From positions 1 to 39,199 of the forward strand of contig SVKE01000007.1 in NCBI GenBank assembly GCA_015068615.1: DNA of 39,199 nt. Reading direction: 5' to 3'. Every line of letters begins with the position of its first letter. Position 1 is the first letter of the stretch. The stretch comes from Oscillospiraceae bacterium. Its GTDB lineage: Bacteria; Bacillota; Clostridia; UBA1381; UBA9506. The position numbers were made by a program, and so were the translations under genes. Under the pieces are notes generated by a model that was not told the origin of the DNA, searched no databases, and saw nothing but the letters and a program-made list of their open reading frames with translations. Shown piece by piece: positions 8,522 through 16,017 of this stretch.

Positions 8522-8544
8522 CTTATCATTTCGAGGTGAAGCAA

Positions 8545-9480
8545 ATGCCGATTAAAATCCCCAACCGTCTGCCGGCCACCAAAACGCTGACAGAGGAAAA
8601 TATTTTTGTCATTACGGAAACCCGGGCGCTGACACAGGACATTCGACCCTTAAAGATTGCCATTTTAAATCTGATGCCCACAAAAATAGAAACCGAAACT
8701 CAGCTGGCGCGCCTTTTGGGTAACACACCCCTGCAGGTGGAGCTGACGCTTTTGCACACCCAAAGCTATAAATCCAAAAACGTCAACGAGGAACATCTGT
8801 TATCCTTTTATAAAACCTTTGCAGAAGTGGAGCACGAAACCTTTGACGGCATGGTGATTACCGGTGCACCCGTTGAGCAGATGGACTTCGAAGAGGTTAG
8901 CTACTGGCAGGAGCTCTGCCGCATTTTTGAATGGACAAAAACACACGTCACCAGCACCTTCCATATCTGCTGGGGGGCACAGGCCGGCCTGTATTATCAC
9001 TACGGCATCAAAAAACATCCCCTGTCTGAAAAGCTCTTCGGTATTTATGAGCATGAGGTAGAGCATAAATCCTCTATTTTGTTCCGTGGCTTTGACGATG
9101 TGTTTCCGGCACCTCACTCGCGGCATACCACCATTTTGCGCGAGGATGTGGAGAAGATACCGCAGCTTAAAATTTTGGCCTCCTCTAAGGAGGCGGGGCT
9201 CTATGTGCTGAGCACCAGCCGCGGACGCCAGATTTTTGTCACCGGTCACTCAGAATACGATGCCGACACCTTGGCCAAGGAATATTTCCGCGATGTCAAT
9301 GCCGGACTTTCCATCAGTGTGCCGAAGAATTATTTCCCCGAGGACGATCCGGCACGACCGCCGATGGTGACTTGGCGTAGCCATGCCAATCTTCTGTACT
9401 CTAACTGGCTCAATTATTTTGTCTATCAGGTCACACCCTATGACATTTCGCAAATCAGCAAGAGTGTCGACTCTGAATAA
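8545..9480 (+). CDS. metA: MetA-type homoserine O-acyltransferase, predicted acetyl-CoA specific
   Basis: Acylates the hydroxyl of homoserine as the first committed step of methionine synthesis. With the ATG at 8545 ([19 protein letters not shown] just upstream) the protein is 311 residues. The nucleophile Cys is residue 142 in [12 protein letters not shown], and the catalytic His/Glu region is VTGHSEYD near residue 235. Residue 111, in ITGAPVEQ, is Glu. In this family Glu111 is known to go with acetyl-CoA use and Gly111 (as in E. coli) with succinyl-CoA, so homoserine O-acetyltransferase activity is predicted although such genes are usually labelled succinyltransferase. An in-frame ATG at 8479 lies within the tyrS terminator and is unlikely. 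Confidence 0.95.
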   Translation: MPIKIPNRLPATKTLTEENIFVITETRALTQDIRPLKIAILNLMPTKIETETQLARLLGNTPLQVELTLLHTQSYKSKNVNEEHLLSFYKTFAEVEHETFDGMVITGAPVEQMDFEEVSYWQELCRIFEWTKTHVTSTFHICWGAQAGLYYHYGIKKHPLSEKLFGIYEHEVEHKSSILFRGFDDVFPAPHSRHTTILREDVEKIPQLKILASSKEAGLYVLSTSRGRQIFVTGHSEYDADTLAKEYFRDVNAGLSISVPKNYFPEDDPARPPMVTWRSHANLLYSNWLNYFVYQVTPYDISQISKSVDSE

Positions 9481-9515
9481 GGACTGACCCGATACCCATG
9501 GTGTTTACGATAGCG

Positions 9516-9565
9516 AAAGAGGCCGCCGCAACGGGAAATTCCCGATGCAGTAGCCTCTTTTTTAT
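9516..9565 (+). terminator. Terminator of metA
   Basis: Outer stem AAAGAGGC / GCCTCTTT with an inner CGGGA/TCCCG pair, followed by a run of T. It may also work in the opposite direction for the RNA gene at 9570, though the T-run is poorer on that side. Confidence 0.75.
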
Positions 9566-9569
9566 CTTT

Positions 9570-9767
9570 TGTAGCCCCGCTGTGCCGTGTGTAGGATTAA
9601 TTTTTACCTGCATAAGCAGGTGGGTATCCTCCCGCACGTTTTATATGTCCCCTGGCCGATAAACGGGGGGCGTATATGCCGCGCACGGAGCCGGATTCCC
9701 TTTTTAAAAGTGTTGGTAAAATAAAAATCGCTAAATCACGCACACCGCAGGGATTCATACTTTAAGC
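9570..9767 (-). ncRNA. ssrS: Candidate 6S RNA
   Basis: A single long hairpin interrupted by a large central bubble, the architecture of 6S RNA, which mimics an open promoter and sequesters sigma-A RNA polymerase. Closing stem: CCCTGCGGTGTGCGTG (9752-9737) pairs with CACGGCACAGCGGGG (9589-9575), about 15 pairs with one mismatch and one bulge. The bubble is about 36 bases on the 5' side (9736-9701) and about 32 on the 3' side (9621-9590). The 3' side holds a small hairpin ACCTGC-TTAT-GCAGGT, as described for 6S RNAs. The terminal arm begins GGGAATCC (9700-9693) with GGATACCC (9629-9622) and continues with CTCC/GGAG and a CCCC/GGGG helix. About 195 bases matches the usual 6S size. Identification is from shape only; no covariance search was possible. 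Confidence 0.6.
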
Positions 9768-9773
9768 CTTTGC

Positions 9774-9802
9774 TATATAACCCGCATTTATGCATTCCGC
9801 AA
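9774..9802 (-). promoter_or_regulatory. Promoter candidate of the 6S-like RNA
   Basis: Minus-strand TTGCGG, a 17-base spacer, TATATA (9779-9774), which would start transcription near 9767 and give an RNA of about 195 bases. A second, better-matching promoter on the same strand lies farther upstream (TTGATA 9858-9853, 17-base spacer, TACAAT 9835-9830) and could give a longer precursor; 6S RNAs from tandem promoters are known. Confidence 0.5.
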
Positions 9803-9963
9803 AATGACGAGTATCACTTCTACATTCTTATTGTACCATATTCCAATTAAAATATCAATAAATAATTAACGAGTTTTTTATAAATTTTCGACAGGCCTGT
9901 CATTTTTATACTGCATTTCGCTTCTGCGTTTACGATAATATACGTTTCGCGAACAATTTTACA

Positions 9964-9992
9964 TTGTTTTTGCAAAAAAAGTATTGTATGAT
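9964..9992 (+). promoter_or_regulatory. Promoter of the Gfo/Idh/MocA gene
   Basis: TTGTTT (9964-9969), a 17-base spacer, TATGAT (9987-9992), about 55 bases upstream of the start at 10048. The gene-free interval 9481-10047 is thus accounted for by the metA terminator, the 6S-like RNA with its promoters, and this promoter. Confidence 0.6.
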
Positions 9993-10047
9993 TAGCGTAG
10001 CAGAGCGGAACTCTGTATATTTTAACATACATATTAAGGAGTGTGTA

Positions 10048-11055
10048 ATGATGTCAACATTAAAATGTGCGGTCATTGGTTGCGGCGGTCTCGGCAAGAA
10101 GCATGTGGGCCATGTGGCAGTTATGGAGGGCGTACAGTTAGTTGCCCTGTGTGACATAGTCGAAGAACAATTCACCAAGGCGACCACTACCAATTTAGGC
10201 GCAGGCGCTACCATTGATATTTCTAACTATAACCTTTACACCGATGCAGAGGAATTGCTGGCTAAAGAAGAGCTGGATTTTGTGATTATCGCTCTGCCCA
10301 CCTTCCTGCATGAAAAGTATACCATTATGGCACTGGATAAAGGGGTGCATGTGTTCTGCGAAAAGCCCATGGCAAGAACAGTCGAGGCCTGCCAGAATAT
10401 GATTGATGCAGCAAAGCGCAATAACAAGCTGCTCTCCATCGGTCAATGTCTGCGCTTTGATGATGGCTATGCTCTGATTAAGGAAGCTTACGATTCAGGT
10501 AAATATGGAAAGCTCAAGCGTTTAGAGCTCACCCGTTACAGCGTAGCTCCCATCTGGGGCTGGGAAAACTGGTACATGAACTTTGAAAGAAGCGGCGGTG
10601 CTGCTACGGATCTGCATGTACATGATGTAGACTTCATCAACTACCTGCTGGGTCGTCCCGATGCTGTGCGCTCCGATGCATATGATAAGCGTTCCGGTTT
10701 TGACTGCATCTCCACCCAGTATTATTATAAGGATGGCCCCATCGTACACGCCACCGGTGACTGGAGCCTGCCCCAATCCTTCGGCTTCCGCCCCGATTAC
10801 ATGGCCGTATTTGAAAAGGCTGTTATTATGAAGGGTAGTAAGGGTGGCCCCGTTATTTACCCTGAGGACGGCGAGGCACAGGAAGTTGAATATGGCAGTC
10901 GCGACATGTATAAAAGCGAGGTTGAATATTTCGTTCAGTGCATTAACGAAGGCAAGCTGAATGATATTGCTCCCATGGAAAGCACCAAGCAGTCTATTGA
11001 AATTGTGTTTGCTGAAATAGAATCTGCGAAAACCGGCAAGGTTGTTACCCTGTAA
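10048..11055 (+). CDS. Gfo/Idh/MocA family NAD(P)-dependent oxidoreductase
   Basis: About 335 residues. The N-terminal Rossmann fold begins CAVIGCGGLGKKH (dinucleotide-binding glycines), and the family signature CEKPMARTVEAC lies near residue 100 with the catalytic-site Lys of EKP. The C-terminal half is the substrate-binding alpha/beta domain with HVHDVDFINYLLG, typical of inositol/sugar dehydrogenase-like members. The substrate cannot be told. The start is the ATG at 10048 (or the next codon, also ATG) behind AAGGAG. It is a single-gene unit with its own promoter and terminator; no sugar transporter or other catabolic gene is adjacent. Confidence 0.92.
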   Translation: MMSTLKCAVIGCGGLGKKHVGHVAVMEGVQLVALCDIVEEQFTKATTTNLGAGATIDISNYNLYTDAEELLAKEELDFVIIALPTFLHEKYTIMALDKGVHVFCEKPMARTVEACQNMIDAAKRNNKLLSIGQCLRFDDGYALIKEAYDSGKYGKLKRLELTRYSVAPIWGWENWYMNFERSGGAATDLHVHDVDFINYLLGRPDAVRSDAYDKRSGFDCISTQYYYKDGPIVHATGDWSLPQSFGFRPDYMAVFEKAVIMKGSKGGPVIYPEDGEAQEVEYGSRDMYKSEVEYFVQCINEGKLNDIAPMESTKQSIEIVFAEIESAKTGKVVTL

Positions 11056-11067
11056 AAAGGTTATATT

Positions 11068-11104
11068 AAAAATCGGCTACAGCGTTTGCTGTAGCCGATT
11101 TTTT
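11068..11104 (+). terminator. Terminator of the oxidoreductase gene
   Basis: AATCGGCTACAGC / GCTGTAGCCGATT stem with a four-base loop followed by T6. Bases 11105-11235 beyond it hold no gene; a degenerate piece resembling the palindromic repeat at 14843-14958 (AGCCTCCCTTG...GAGGGAG) is visible around 11188-11212. Confidence 0.9.
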
Positions 11105-11235
11105 GTGTAATAATGTTTCCATCGTCTATCGTAATTTCAAAAAAGGTGACGGGGGCATCTCCGCAAGGGTATAAGAAAAGCATTCTGTGATGCAGAGCCT
11201 CCCTTGCCTAGAGGGAGTGGTGGTTTGCCCTCTCA

Positions 11236-12477
11236 TCAAATTTCATAATCCAGCTTAAACTGCTCCCCGCAGCCATATGTTTCATATACATAATCAATAT
11301 CCTTATCGCCGCGACCCGAAAGGCAGGTTAAGATGGAGCCGGATTTGTGATCCTTGGCATATCGGATAGCATAGGCAAGCGCGTGAGAGCTTTCAATCGC
11401 CGGAATAATTCCCTCATAGCGACACAGAAGGAAAAAGGCCTCCATGGCTTCCTCATCGGACACGGTTTCATAATGCACCCGCCCCAAATCACGCAGATAG
11501 GCATGCTCGGGACCTACGCCCGGATAATCAAGACCGCTTGCAATGGAGTACACCGGCAAGGGCTCACCATTTTCATCCTGCAGAAGATAGCTGTCGAAGC
11601 CATGCAGTCTGCCCTTTGTGCCGAATCGCATGGTAGCAGCATGTTCTCCCACCTGCTCTCCCCGGCCCAGGGGCTCAATTCCGTAAATCTCAACCGGATC
11701 TGCCAGAAACGGCACGAACATACCTAGGGAATTCGAGCCGCCACCAACGCAGGCGCAAACCGCATCCGGCATAATGCCTGTCATTTCCAAAAACTGCTCC
11801 CGTGCCTCAATGCCGATAATGGACTGAAAATCTCTGACCATTTTCGGGAAGGGATGAGGTCCCAACGCGGAGCCAATGCAATAAATGGCGGTATCATATT
11901 CCTTTAAATATGCCTCAAAGGCAGCATCTACCGCTTCCTTCAGGGTTTTAAGGCCGGCTGTTACGGGGATGACGTTAGCCCCCAGCATCTTCATACGAAC
12001 CACATTCGGATGCTGCTTGGCAATATCCACCTCGCCCATGTAAATATCGCACTCCATGCCAAAATAGGCTGCTGCTGTTGCCAGTGCCACGCCGTGCTGG
12101 CCGGCACCTGTTTCGGCAATCAACTTTTTCTTGCCCATATACTTTGCCAAAAGACCCTCACCCATGCAGTGATTCAGCTTATGGGCGCCGGTGTGATTTA
12201 AGTCCTCTCTCTTTACATAAATCTGACAATTGCCGAAGATTTTAGACAGGCGTTCACAGTGATGCACCGGCGTGGGCCTGCCCTGAAATTCCTTTCTGAT
12301 GCGGCGCAGCTCATTGATAAACTGTGCTGAATGGCAAATGGCCTCATAGGCCTCGTCAGCCTCCTTAAAGGCGGGAATCAGTTCCTCTGGCAGATACGCA
12401 CCGCCAAACTCACCGAAATATCCCCGGGCATCGGGATGCTCCTTTGTGTAATTATCAAAATCCCTGTATTGGTTCAT
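11236..12477 (-). CDS. trpB: Tryptophan synthase beta chain, stand-alone
   Basis: PLP enzyme that joins indole and serine into tryptophan. At 413 residues it has family length. The PLP lysine is in [16 protein letters not shown] (the common form is HTGAHKINN...), the glutamate region is [11 protein letters not shown] with the catalytic Glu, and the phosphate-binding loop is [10 protein letters not shown]. The start ATG at 12477 has AAAGGAG upstream. No trpA or other trp gene is nearby, so the enzyme may work on free indole or with a distant TrpA. No T-box or trp attenuator is visible in the 71 bases before it. It follows closely on the end of a shortened MocR-type gene. Confidence 0.95.
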   Translation of the reverse strand: MNQYRDFDNYTKEHPDARGYFGEFGGAYLPEELIPAFKEADEAYEAICHSAQFINELRRIRKEFQGRPTPVHHCERLSKIFGNCQIYVKREDLNHTGAHKLNHCMGEGLLAKYMGKKKLIAETGAGQHGVALATAAAYFGMECDIYMGEVDIAKQHPNVVRMKMLGANVIPVTAGLKTLKEAVDAAFEAYLKEYDTAIYCIGSALGPHPFPKMVRDFQSIIGIEAREQFLEMTGIMPDAVCACVGGGSNSLGMFVPFLADPVEIYGIEPLGRGEQVGEHAATMRFGTKGRLHGFDSYLLQDENGEPLPVYSIASGLDYPGVGPEHAYLRDLGRVHYETVSDEEAMEAFFLLCRYEGIIPAIESSHALAYAIRYAKDHKSGSILTCLSGRGDKDIDYVYETYGCGEQFKLDYEI

Positions 12478-12548
12478 TTTTGTTTACTCCTTTATTTGTC
12501 TTAATACCATTCTACCATAAATCAAGCAAAAAAGCCACCCTAAATTTT

Positions 12549-13601
12549 TCAGACCTTCATTTTTCTTCGCATACGGTTTAAATGTCGCTCAAAGTTACCG
12601 CTTGCAATGAATTCTGCCAGCACATATTGGTCTAGGACCGGCACCGTGCAGGAAAACTGCCCCAGTCTCTCATCATATATCGGCATCAGCGCCTCCGGTA
12701 AAATCATATAGCCCATGCGCATGGAGGGAGAAAGGCTTTTTGAAAAGGTGTTGATGTAGATAACCGAGGCCTTTGAATCCAGGGAATACAAGGGTTCAAT
12801 GGGCTGCCCGGGCATAAAAAATTCACTGTTAAAATCGTCCTCAACAATATAACGCCCCTCCCCCGCCCACTTTAGGTATTCATAACGCTTTGAAGCAGAG
12901 GTGGTGACGCCGGTGGGATAGCTGCAAAAGGGCGTGACATGCAGAACATCCATCTCTCCTTTTAGGAGCGCCTCACTTTCAATACCATCTGCGCCCATGG
13001 CCAGCTTAGAAATACGCACCCCTTCTCCTAGATACACGGCCTCAATCTGCTCGTAGGATGGATCCTCAATGCCAAAGCACTTATCTCGGCCCAGAATTTT
13101 CACCACCGATTCATACAGCTGCTCTGAGCCGGAGCCGATAATGATGCGAGCCGGCTCTGCCACCATCCCCCGATACGTCAGCAGATAATCGGCAATGGCA
13201 TTACGTAGCACGGCACAGCCCTTATTGGGTGATTTAACAAAGAGCCTGTCTCCTTTCTCAGAGAGCACTCTGCGCACCGTTTTAAACCACAGGGAATATT
13301 CAAAATCCCGGTTCCGGCTGTCTTTCTCCTCGGGCAGGTAGGAAAAGCCGACCTGCTCCTTTATGCGCCTGTCTTTCAAAAACACATCCAGAGCGCAAAC
13401 GTAATAGCCGCTGCGCTCTCTTGTTTTGATATACCCCTCCTCTGCCAGCATGGCATAGGCTCTTTCCACCGTGATGGTGCTACAGCCCGTTTTATCTGCC
13501 ATCACACGCTTAGAGGGCAGCTTTTCCCCGGCCGCATACTCACCGGAGCAGATTCGGTTTTTCATCATTCGGTATAGGTTCAGATATTTTTTCTCCACCA
13601 T
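12549..13601 (-). CDS. MocR/PdxR-type GntR regulator with aminotransferase-like domain, C-terminally short
   Basis: N-terminal GntR winged helix (about residues 1-70: GEKLPSKRVMADKTGCSTITVERAYAML, positions 25-52 approximately) joined to a fold-type I aminotransferase domain. The PLP lysine is seen in NTFSKSLSPSMRMGY and the PLP-stacking region in GSGSEQLYE. MocR proteins usually run to about 460 residues; this one stops at 350 right after HLNRMRRKMKV, so the C-terminal small domain is largely missing. It is divergent from a pyridoxamine kinase gene, matching the known PdxR pattern in which the regulator senses PLP and controls vitamin B6 salvage. It may be a truncated but still DNA-binding regulator, or a decaying gene. 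Confidence 0.8.
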   Translation of the reverse strand: MVEKKYLNLYRMMKNRICSGEYAAGEKLPSKRVMADKTGCSTITVERAYAMLAEEGYIKTRERSGYYVCALDVFLKDRRIKEQVGFSYLPEEKDSRNRDFEYSLWFKTVRRVLSEKGDRLFVKSPNKGCAVLRNAIADYLLTYRGMVAEPARIIIGSGSEQLYESVVKILGRDKCFGIEDPSYEQIEAVYLGEGVRISKLAMGADGIESEALLKGEMDVLHVTPFCSYPTGVTTSASKRYEYLKWAGEGRYIVEDDFNSEFFMPGQPIEPLYSLDSKASVIYINTFSKSLSPSMRMGYMILPEALMPIYDERLGQFSCTVPVLDQYVLAEFIASGNFERHLNRMRRKMKV

Positions 13602-13632
13602 CTGGTTATATAAAAAACTCCTTTTTTGATTA

Positions 13633-13661
13633 TTTACATAGTATCAGTTTTATATTATAAT
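13633..13661 (+). promoter_or_regulatory. Promoter of the pyridoxamine kinase gene, probable MocR target region
   Basis: TTTACA (13633-13638), a 17-base spacer, TATAAT (13656-13661). It lies in the 93-base interval between the divergent regulator and kinase genes, where a MocR-type protein would be expected to bind. No clear direct repeat operator could be picked out by eye. Confidence 0.65.
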
Positions 13662-13694
13662 ACAAAGCAGGAAATTTGTAAAGAGGTGTTTTAC

Positions 13695-14528
13695 ATGCGC
13701 TATAAAAGAATTCTGACCATTCAGGATATCTCCTGTGTCGGCCAATGCTCGCTAACCGTGGCATTGCCCATCATTTCTGCCTGCGGCATTGAAACCGCCG
13801 TACTGCCCTCAGCTGTTTTATCTACGCACACGGCCGGCTTTTCCGGCTACACCTTCCGAGATTTAACCGAGGATATGCCGCAGATTCGAGCACACTGGCA
13901 AAAGGAAAGCATCACCTTTGATGCCATTTACACAGGCTATCTTGGCAGCACCCGCCAGATTGACTATGTCAGTGATATTTTTAACGGCACAAAAAACGAG
14001 AGCTGCGCCTTGGTGGTTGATCCGGCCATGGCAGATAACGGCAAGCTCTATCCCGGCTTTGATGATGCCTTTGTCACAGCGATGAAGGGGCTCTGCGCAA
14101 AGGCAGATTATGTCCTTCCTAACATCACAGAGGCCTGTCTGCTGACGGGCATGCCCTACAAAACCGAATATGACAGAGGCTATGTGGACGAGCTCCTTGA
14201 GGCGCTCCGCAGTATCGGCTGTAAAAACATTGTCTTGACAGGCATCTCATATGCCGCCGGCAAGACAGGGGTTGTGGTTTATGAAAATGATACATACGCC
14301 TACTATGAGCATGAACTTCTGCCAAACAGCTGCCACGGAACCGGCGATATTTATGCTTCTGCCTTTGTGGGCGCATTTGTAAGAGGCAAAAGCGCATATG
14401 AGGCCGCAAAAATCGCTGCAGATTATGCGGTTTTGTGCATCAAGGCCACCGCAGAGGCAGAAAACCACTGGTACGGCGCCCGGTTTGAACCCGTGCTGGG
14501 CGAACTGATTGCCATGCTGAAGGACTAA
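13695..14528 (+). CDS. pdxY: Pyridoxamine/pyridoxal kinase
   Basis: Ribokinase-fold enzyme that phosphorylates pyridoxal, pyridoxine or pyridoxamine in B6 salvage. About 277 residues from the ATG at 13695 (GAGGTG upstream). Visible features are the N-terminal ILTIQDISCVGQCSLTVALP substrate segment, LPNITEACLLTG, and the anion-hole/catalytic motif NSCHGTGDIYASAFVGA with Asp of GTGD as base. The in-frame extension upstream to 13626 overlaps the promoter and is not coding. Divergence from a MocR-type regulator supports a B6 role. Confidence 0.93.
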   Translation: MRYKRILTIQDISCVGQCSLTVALPIISACGIETAVLPSAVLSTHTAGFSGYTFRDLTEDMPQIRAHWQKESITFDAIYTGYLGSTRQIDYVSDIFNGTKNESCALVVDPAMADNGKLYPGFDDAFVTAMKGLCAKADYVLPNITEACLLTGMPYKTEYDRGYVDELLEALRSIGCKNIVLTGISYAAGKTGVVVYENDTYAYYEHELLPNSCHGTGDIYASAFVGAFVRGKSAYEAAKIAADYAVLCIKATAEAENHWYGARFEPVLGELIAMLKD

Positions 14529-14601
14529 CTCTTTAAATCAGCAGCACAACGGAAATACAGGTATGGATAATAAAAAAATAAAACACCATTCTATTCCCTG
14601 C

Positions 14602-14643
14602 AAAAATGGCGGTGTAAAACTTTGTTTTTTACACCGCCATTTT
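14602..14643 (+). terminator. Terminator of pdxY
   Basis: AAAATGGCGGTGTAAAA / TTTTACACCGCCATTTT, a nearly perfect 17-pair stem that is symmetric enough to work in both directions. Confidence 0.85.
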
Positions 14644-14661
14644 AACTATTTAATTTTCTCT

Positions 14662-14835
14662 GCAGTTTGTGCAGTTTGGGGACGTGCAGTTTGGGGACGG
14701 GGCTGTTTTTGTTGCGTTTTTTGCAAATTCTGACTATGGTTCCTCTTGAAATTCCTGTTGCCCTTTCCGGTGCACTTTTTGATATATTCTTTTCAAATAT
14801 TCAAGTGTTTTAGAACAAAAGCTGCCCCGTCCCCA
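14662..14835. repeat. REP/RAYT-type palindromic repeat block
   Basis: Starts with short direct repeats GCAGTTTG (14662), GCAGTTTGGGGACG (14671) and GCAGTTTGGGGACG (14686). The third copy runs into an inverted repeat pair: TGGGGACGGGGCTG at 14692 and, reversed, CAGC..TGCCCCGTCCCCA ending at 14835, each extended by TTTTTGTT/AACAAAA. The core is about 144 bases and has no coding capacity. The TTGGGGACG motif recurs beside the transposase remnant at 18788-19109, suggesting that this is the repeat family mobilised by that transposase type. Confidence 0.6.
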
Positions 14836-14842
14836 TATCATC

Positions 14843-14958
14843 TAAAGGCCCCCCTGTGTAAAGGGGGCTGGCAAAAATCTTTGATTTTTGACTGGGGGAT
14901 TGTAGCGTGTCGCTAAGTTACAATCCCTCCAACCTCCCTTTGCACAAGGGAGGCTTTA
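14843..14958. repeat. 116-base MITE-like palindromic element
   Basis: Terminal inverted repeats of about 30 bases begin TAAAGGCCCCCCTGTG on the left and, reversed, TAAAGCCTCCCTTGTG on the right. Each end contains its own small hairpin (CCCCCTGTGTAAAGGGGG and CCTCCCTTGTGCAAAGGGAGG). No open reading frame. Its right end supplies the TAA stop of the detached spoIVB tail at 14956-15075, so it inserted at, or shaped, that end. Confidence 0.65.
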
Positions 14959-15075
14959 GGCAGCTGCGTCCAACATATTCTCAATAAATATCCCATAACC
15001 TCTTGTTGGATCATTCACAAATACATGGGTCACTGCGCCGATGAGCTTGCCGTCCTGAATGATCGGGCTGCCGCT
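14956..15075 (-). pseudogene. Detached spoIVB 3' end, copy 1
   Basis: Forty codons that read [20 protein letters not shown] and continue with [19 protein letters not shown], then stop. This is the end of a SpoIVB S55 peptidase from the catalytic-serine codon onward, without any of the preceding gene. Reading further upstream in frame meets two stop codons at once, so the fragment cannot be expressed as SpoIVB. Copy 2 (17285) and the intact gene (19286) carry the same block in the same orientation. A sequence GTTGTCCATAATGACAA precedes it (15101-15085), similar to the one before copy 2. Confidence 0.85.
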
Positions 15076-15105
15076 CAGGAGTGATTGTCATTATGGACAA
15101 CATAC

Positions 15106-15891
15106 TCAATGACCAAATTCCTTCTTATACTGTAAGGGTGTTTTTCCGGTTACCTTCTTAAATTGCCGAATCAGATGTATGGAACTATTATATCCACAAA
15201 GACTTGCTGTCTGCTCTACGGTTATCTCCGGTGTGGTGGAAAGCAGATATTTGGCATATCGGATTCGACTATGAATCACATCGTTCACCGGTGGAATACC
15301 AAAAGCTTTACTATACAGCATCTGAAAATGAGAACGGCTGAGAAACATTTTCTGACTTAGCATCTCAATGTTCCAATTCTTTTGCGGATTACTATATATT
15401 TCCTCACGTAAACAATGTAATTCCTGTAATTTAGATGTATTTATATACGTTTTTTGCGGAGACCGGATATTCTGGGCCAACATAAGCAGAATACAAGATA
15501 CTAGATAATCAGAAATTTCCCTGCTGTATTCCCCACGGCACATTTCATTTTGCTGCAGGATACCGATCATCTCTGAAAGCTCTACTGTATTTTCTGGAAA
15601 ATAGACTGTGTTAAACTCAAGTCCCAATTTCTTCAAAAAATCACTCTGCTCCGTATCAAAGTGCATCCAATCCGCCACCATAGGTGTACGATTTCCGGAA
15701 TATAGCTGTTTCGTGTTTTTGTCATAAATGATAACACTGGGATGTTCTGTATAGACTGCTCCTTGCGGCAGAAAGATTTCCACATTGGAGCGAAACAGGA
15801 CGAACAGATAATCCGTTGTTCCGTAAGGACGATCAATGGTAAAACCAAGCGGATGCTCATAGCGATACCCATACCGCACAATTTCGTACAT
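15106..15891 (-). CDS. AraC-family transcriptional regulator
   Basis: About 261 residues: a weakly conserved N-terminal sensing domain (about 1-150, possibly cupin-like) and two C-terminal helix-turn-helix motifs. The first covers MLSQKMFLSRSHFQMLYSKA and the second EITVEQTASLCGYNSS followed by IHLIRQFKKVTGKTPLQYKK, typical of AraC proteins. The ATG at 15891 has the best spacing to GGGGGGAG; an ATG at 15897 is also in frame. It is divergent from the glycosidase gene at 16018 and probably controls it in response to a sugar. The pair is bounded on both sides by detached spoIVB tails and is AT-richer than the surrounding chromosome. The stop lies only 5 bases from the junction repeat at 15085-15101. 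Confidence 0.9.
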   Translation of the reverse strand: MYEIVRYGYRYEHPLGFTIDRPYGTTDYLFVLFRSNVEIFLPQGAVYTEHPSVIIYDKNTKQLYSGNRTPMVADWMHFDTEQSDFLKKLGLEFNTVYFPENTVELSEMIGILQQNEMCRGEYSREISDYLVSCILLMLAQNIRSPQKTYINTSKLQELHCLREEIYSNPQKNWNIEMLSQKMFLSRSHFQMLYSKAFGIPPVNDVIHSRIRYAKYLLSTTPEITVEQTASLCGYNSSIHLIRQFKKVTGKTPLQYKKEFGH

Positions 15892-16017
15892 AATCATTCT
15901 CCCCCCCTCAAAAAAATCAGATAATATGTTAATTTTTTAATAGTATACACCATTTTAAACGATCTGTAAATATGCTAAACTAAAAACACAAATCCAATAT
16001 CTGAAAGGGATAATCAT

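Noticed and set aside
9640-9660. Plus-strand GTCCCCTGGCCGATA resembling a conserved E. coli 6S RNA segment
   Set aside because: The small bubble hairpin falls on the 3' side and good promoters exist only when the RNA is read on the minus strand, so the minus strand was chosen. The plus-strand resemblance is probably coincidental.
12478-12548. Remaining C-terminal part of the MocR regulator in another frame
   Set aside because: None of the three frames in this interval shows aminotransferase-like sequence, so a simple frameshift at the end of the gene is not supported.
14662-14699. Short direct repeats resembling the start of a CRISPR array
   Set aside because: Only two full copies of 14 bases and one partial copy, separated by a single base; no spacers and no cas genes. 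They fit a REP repeat.
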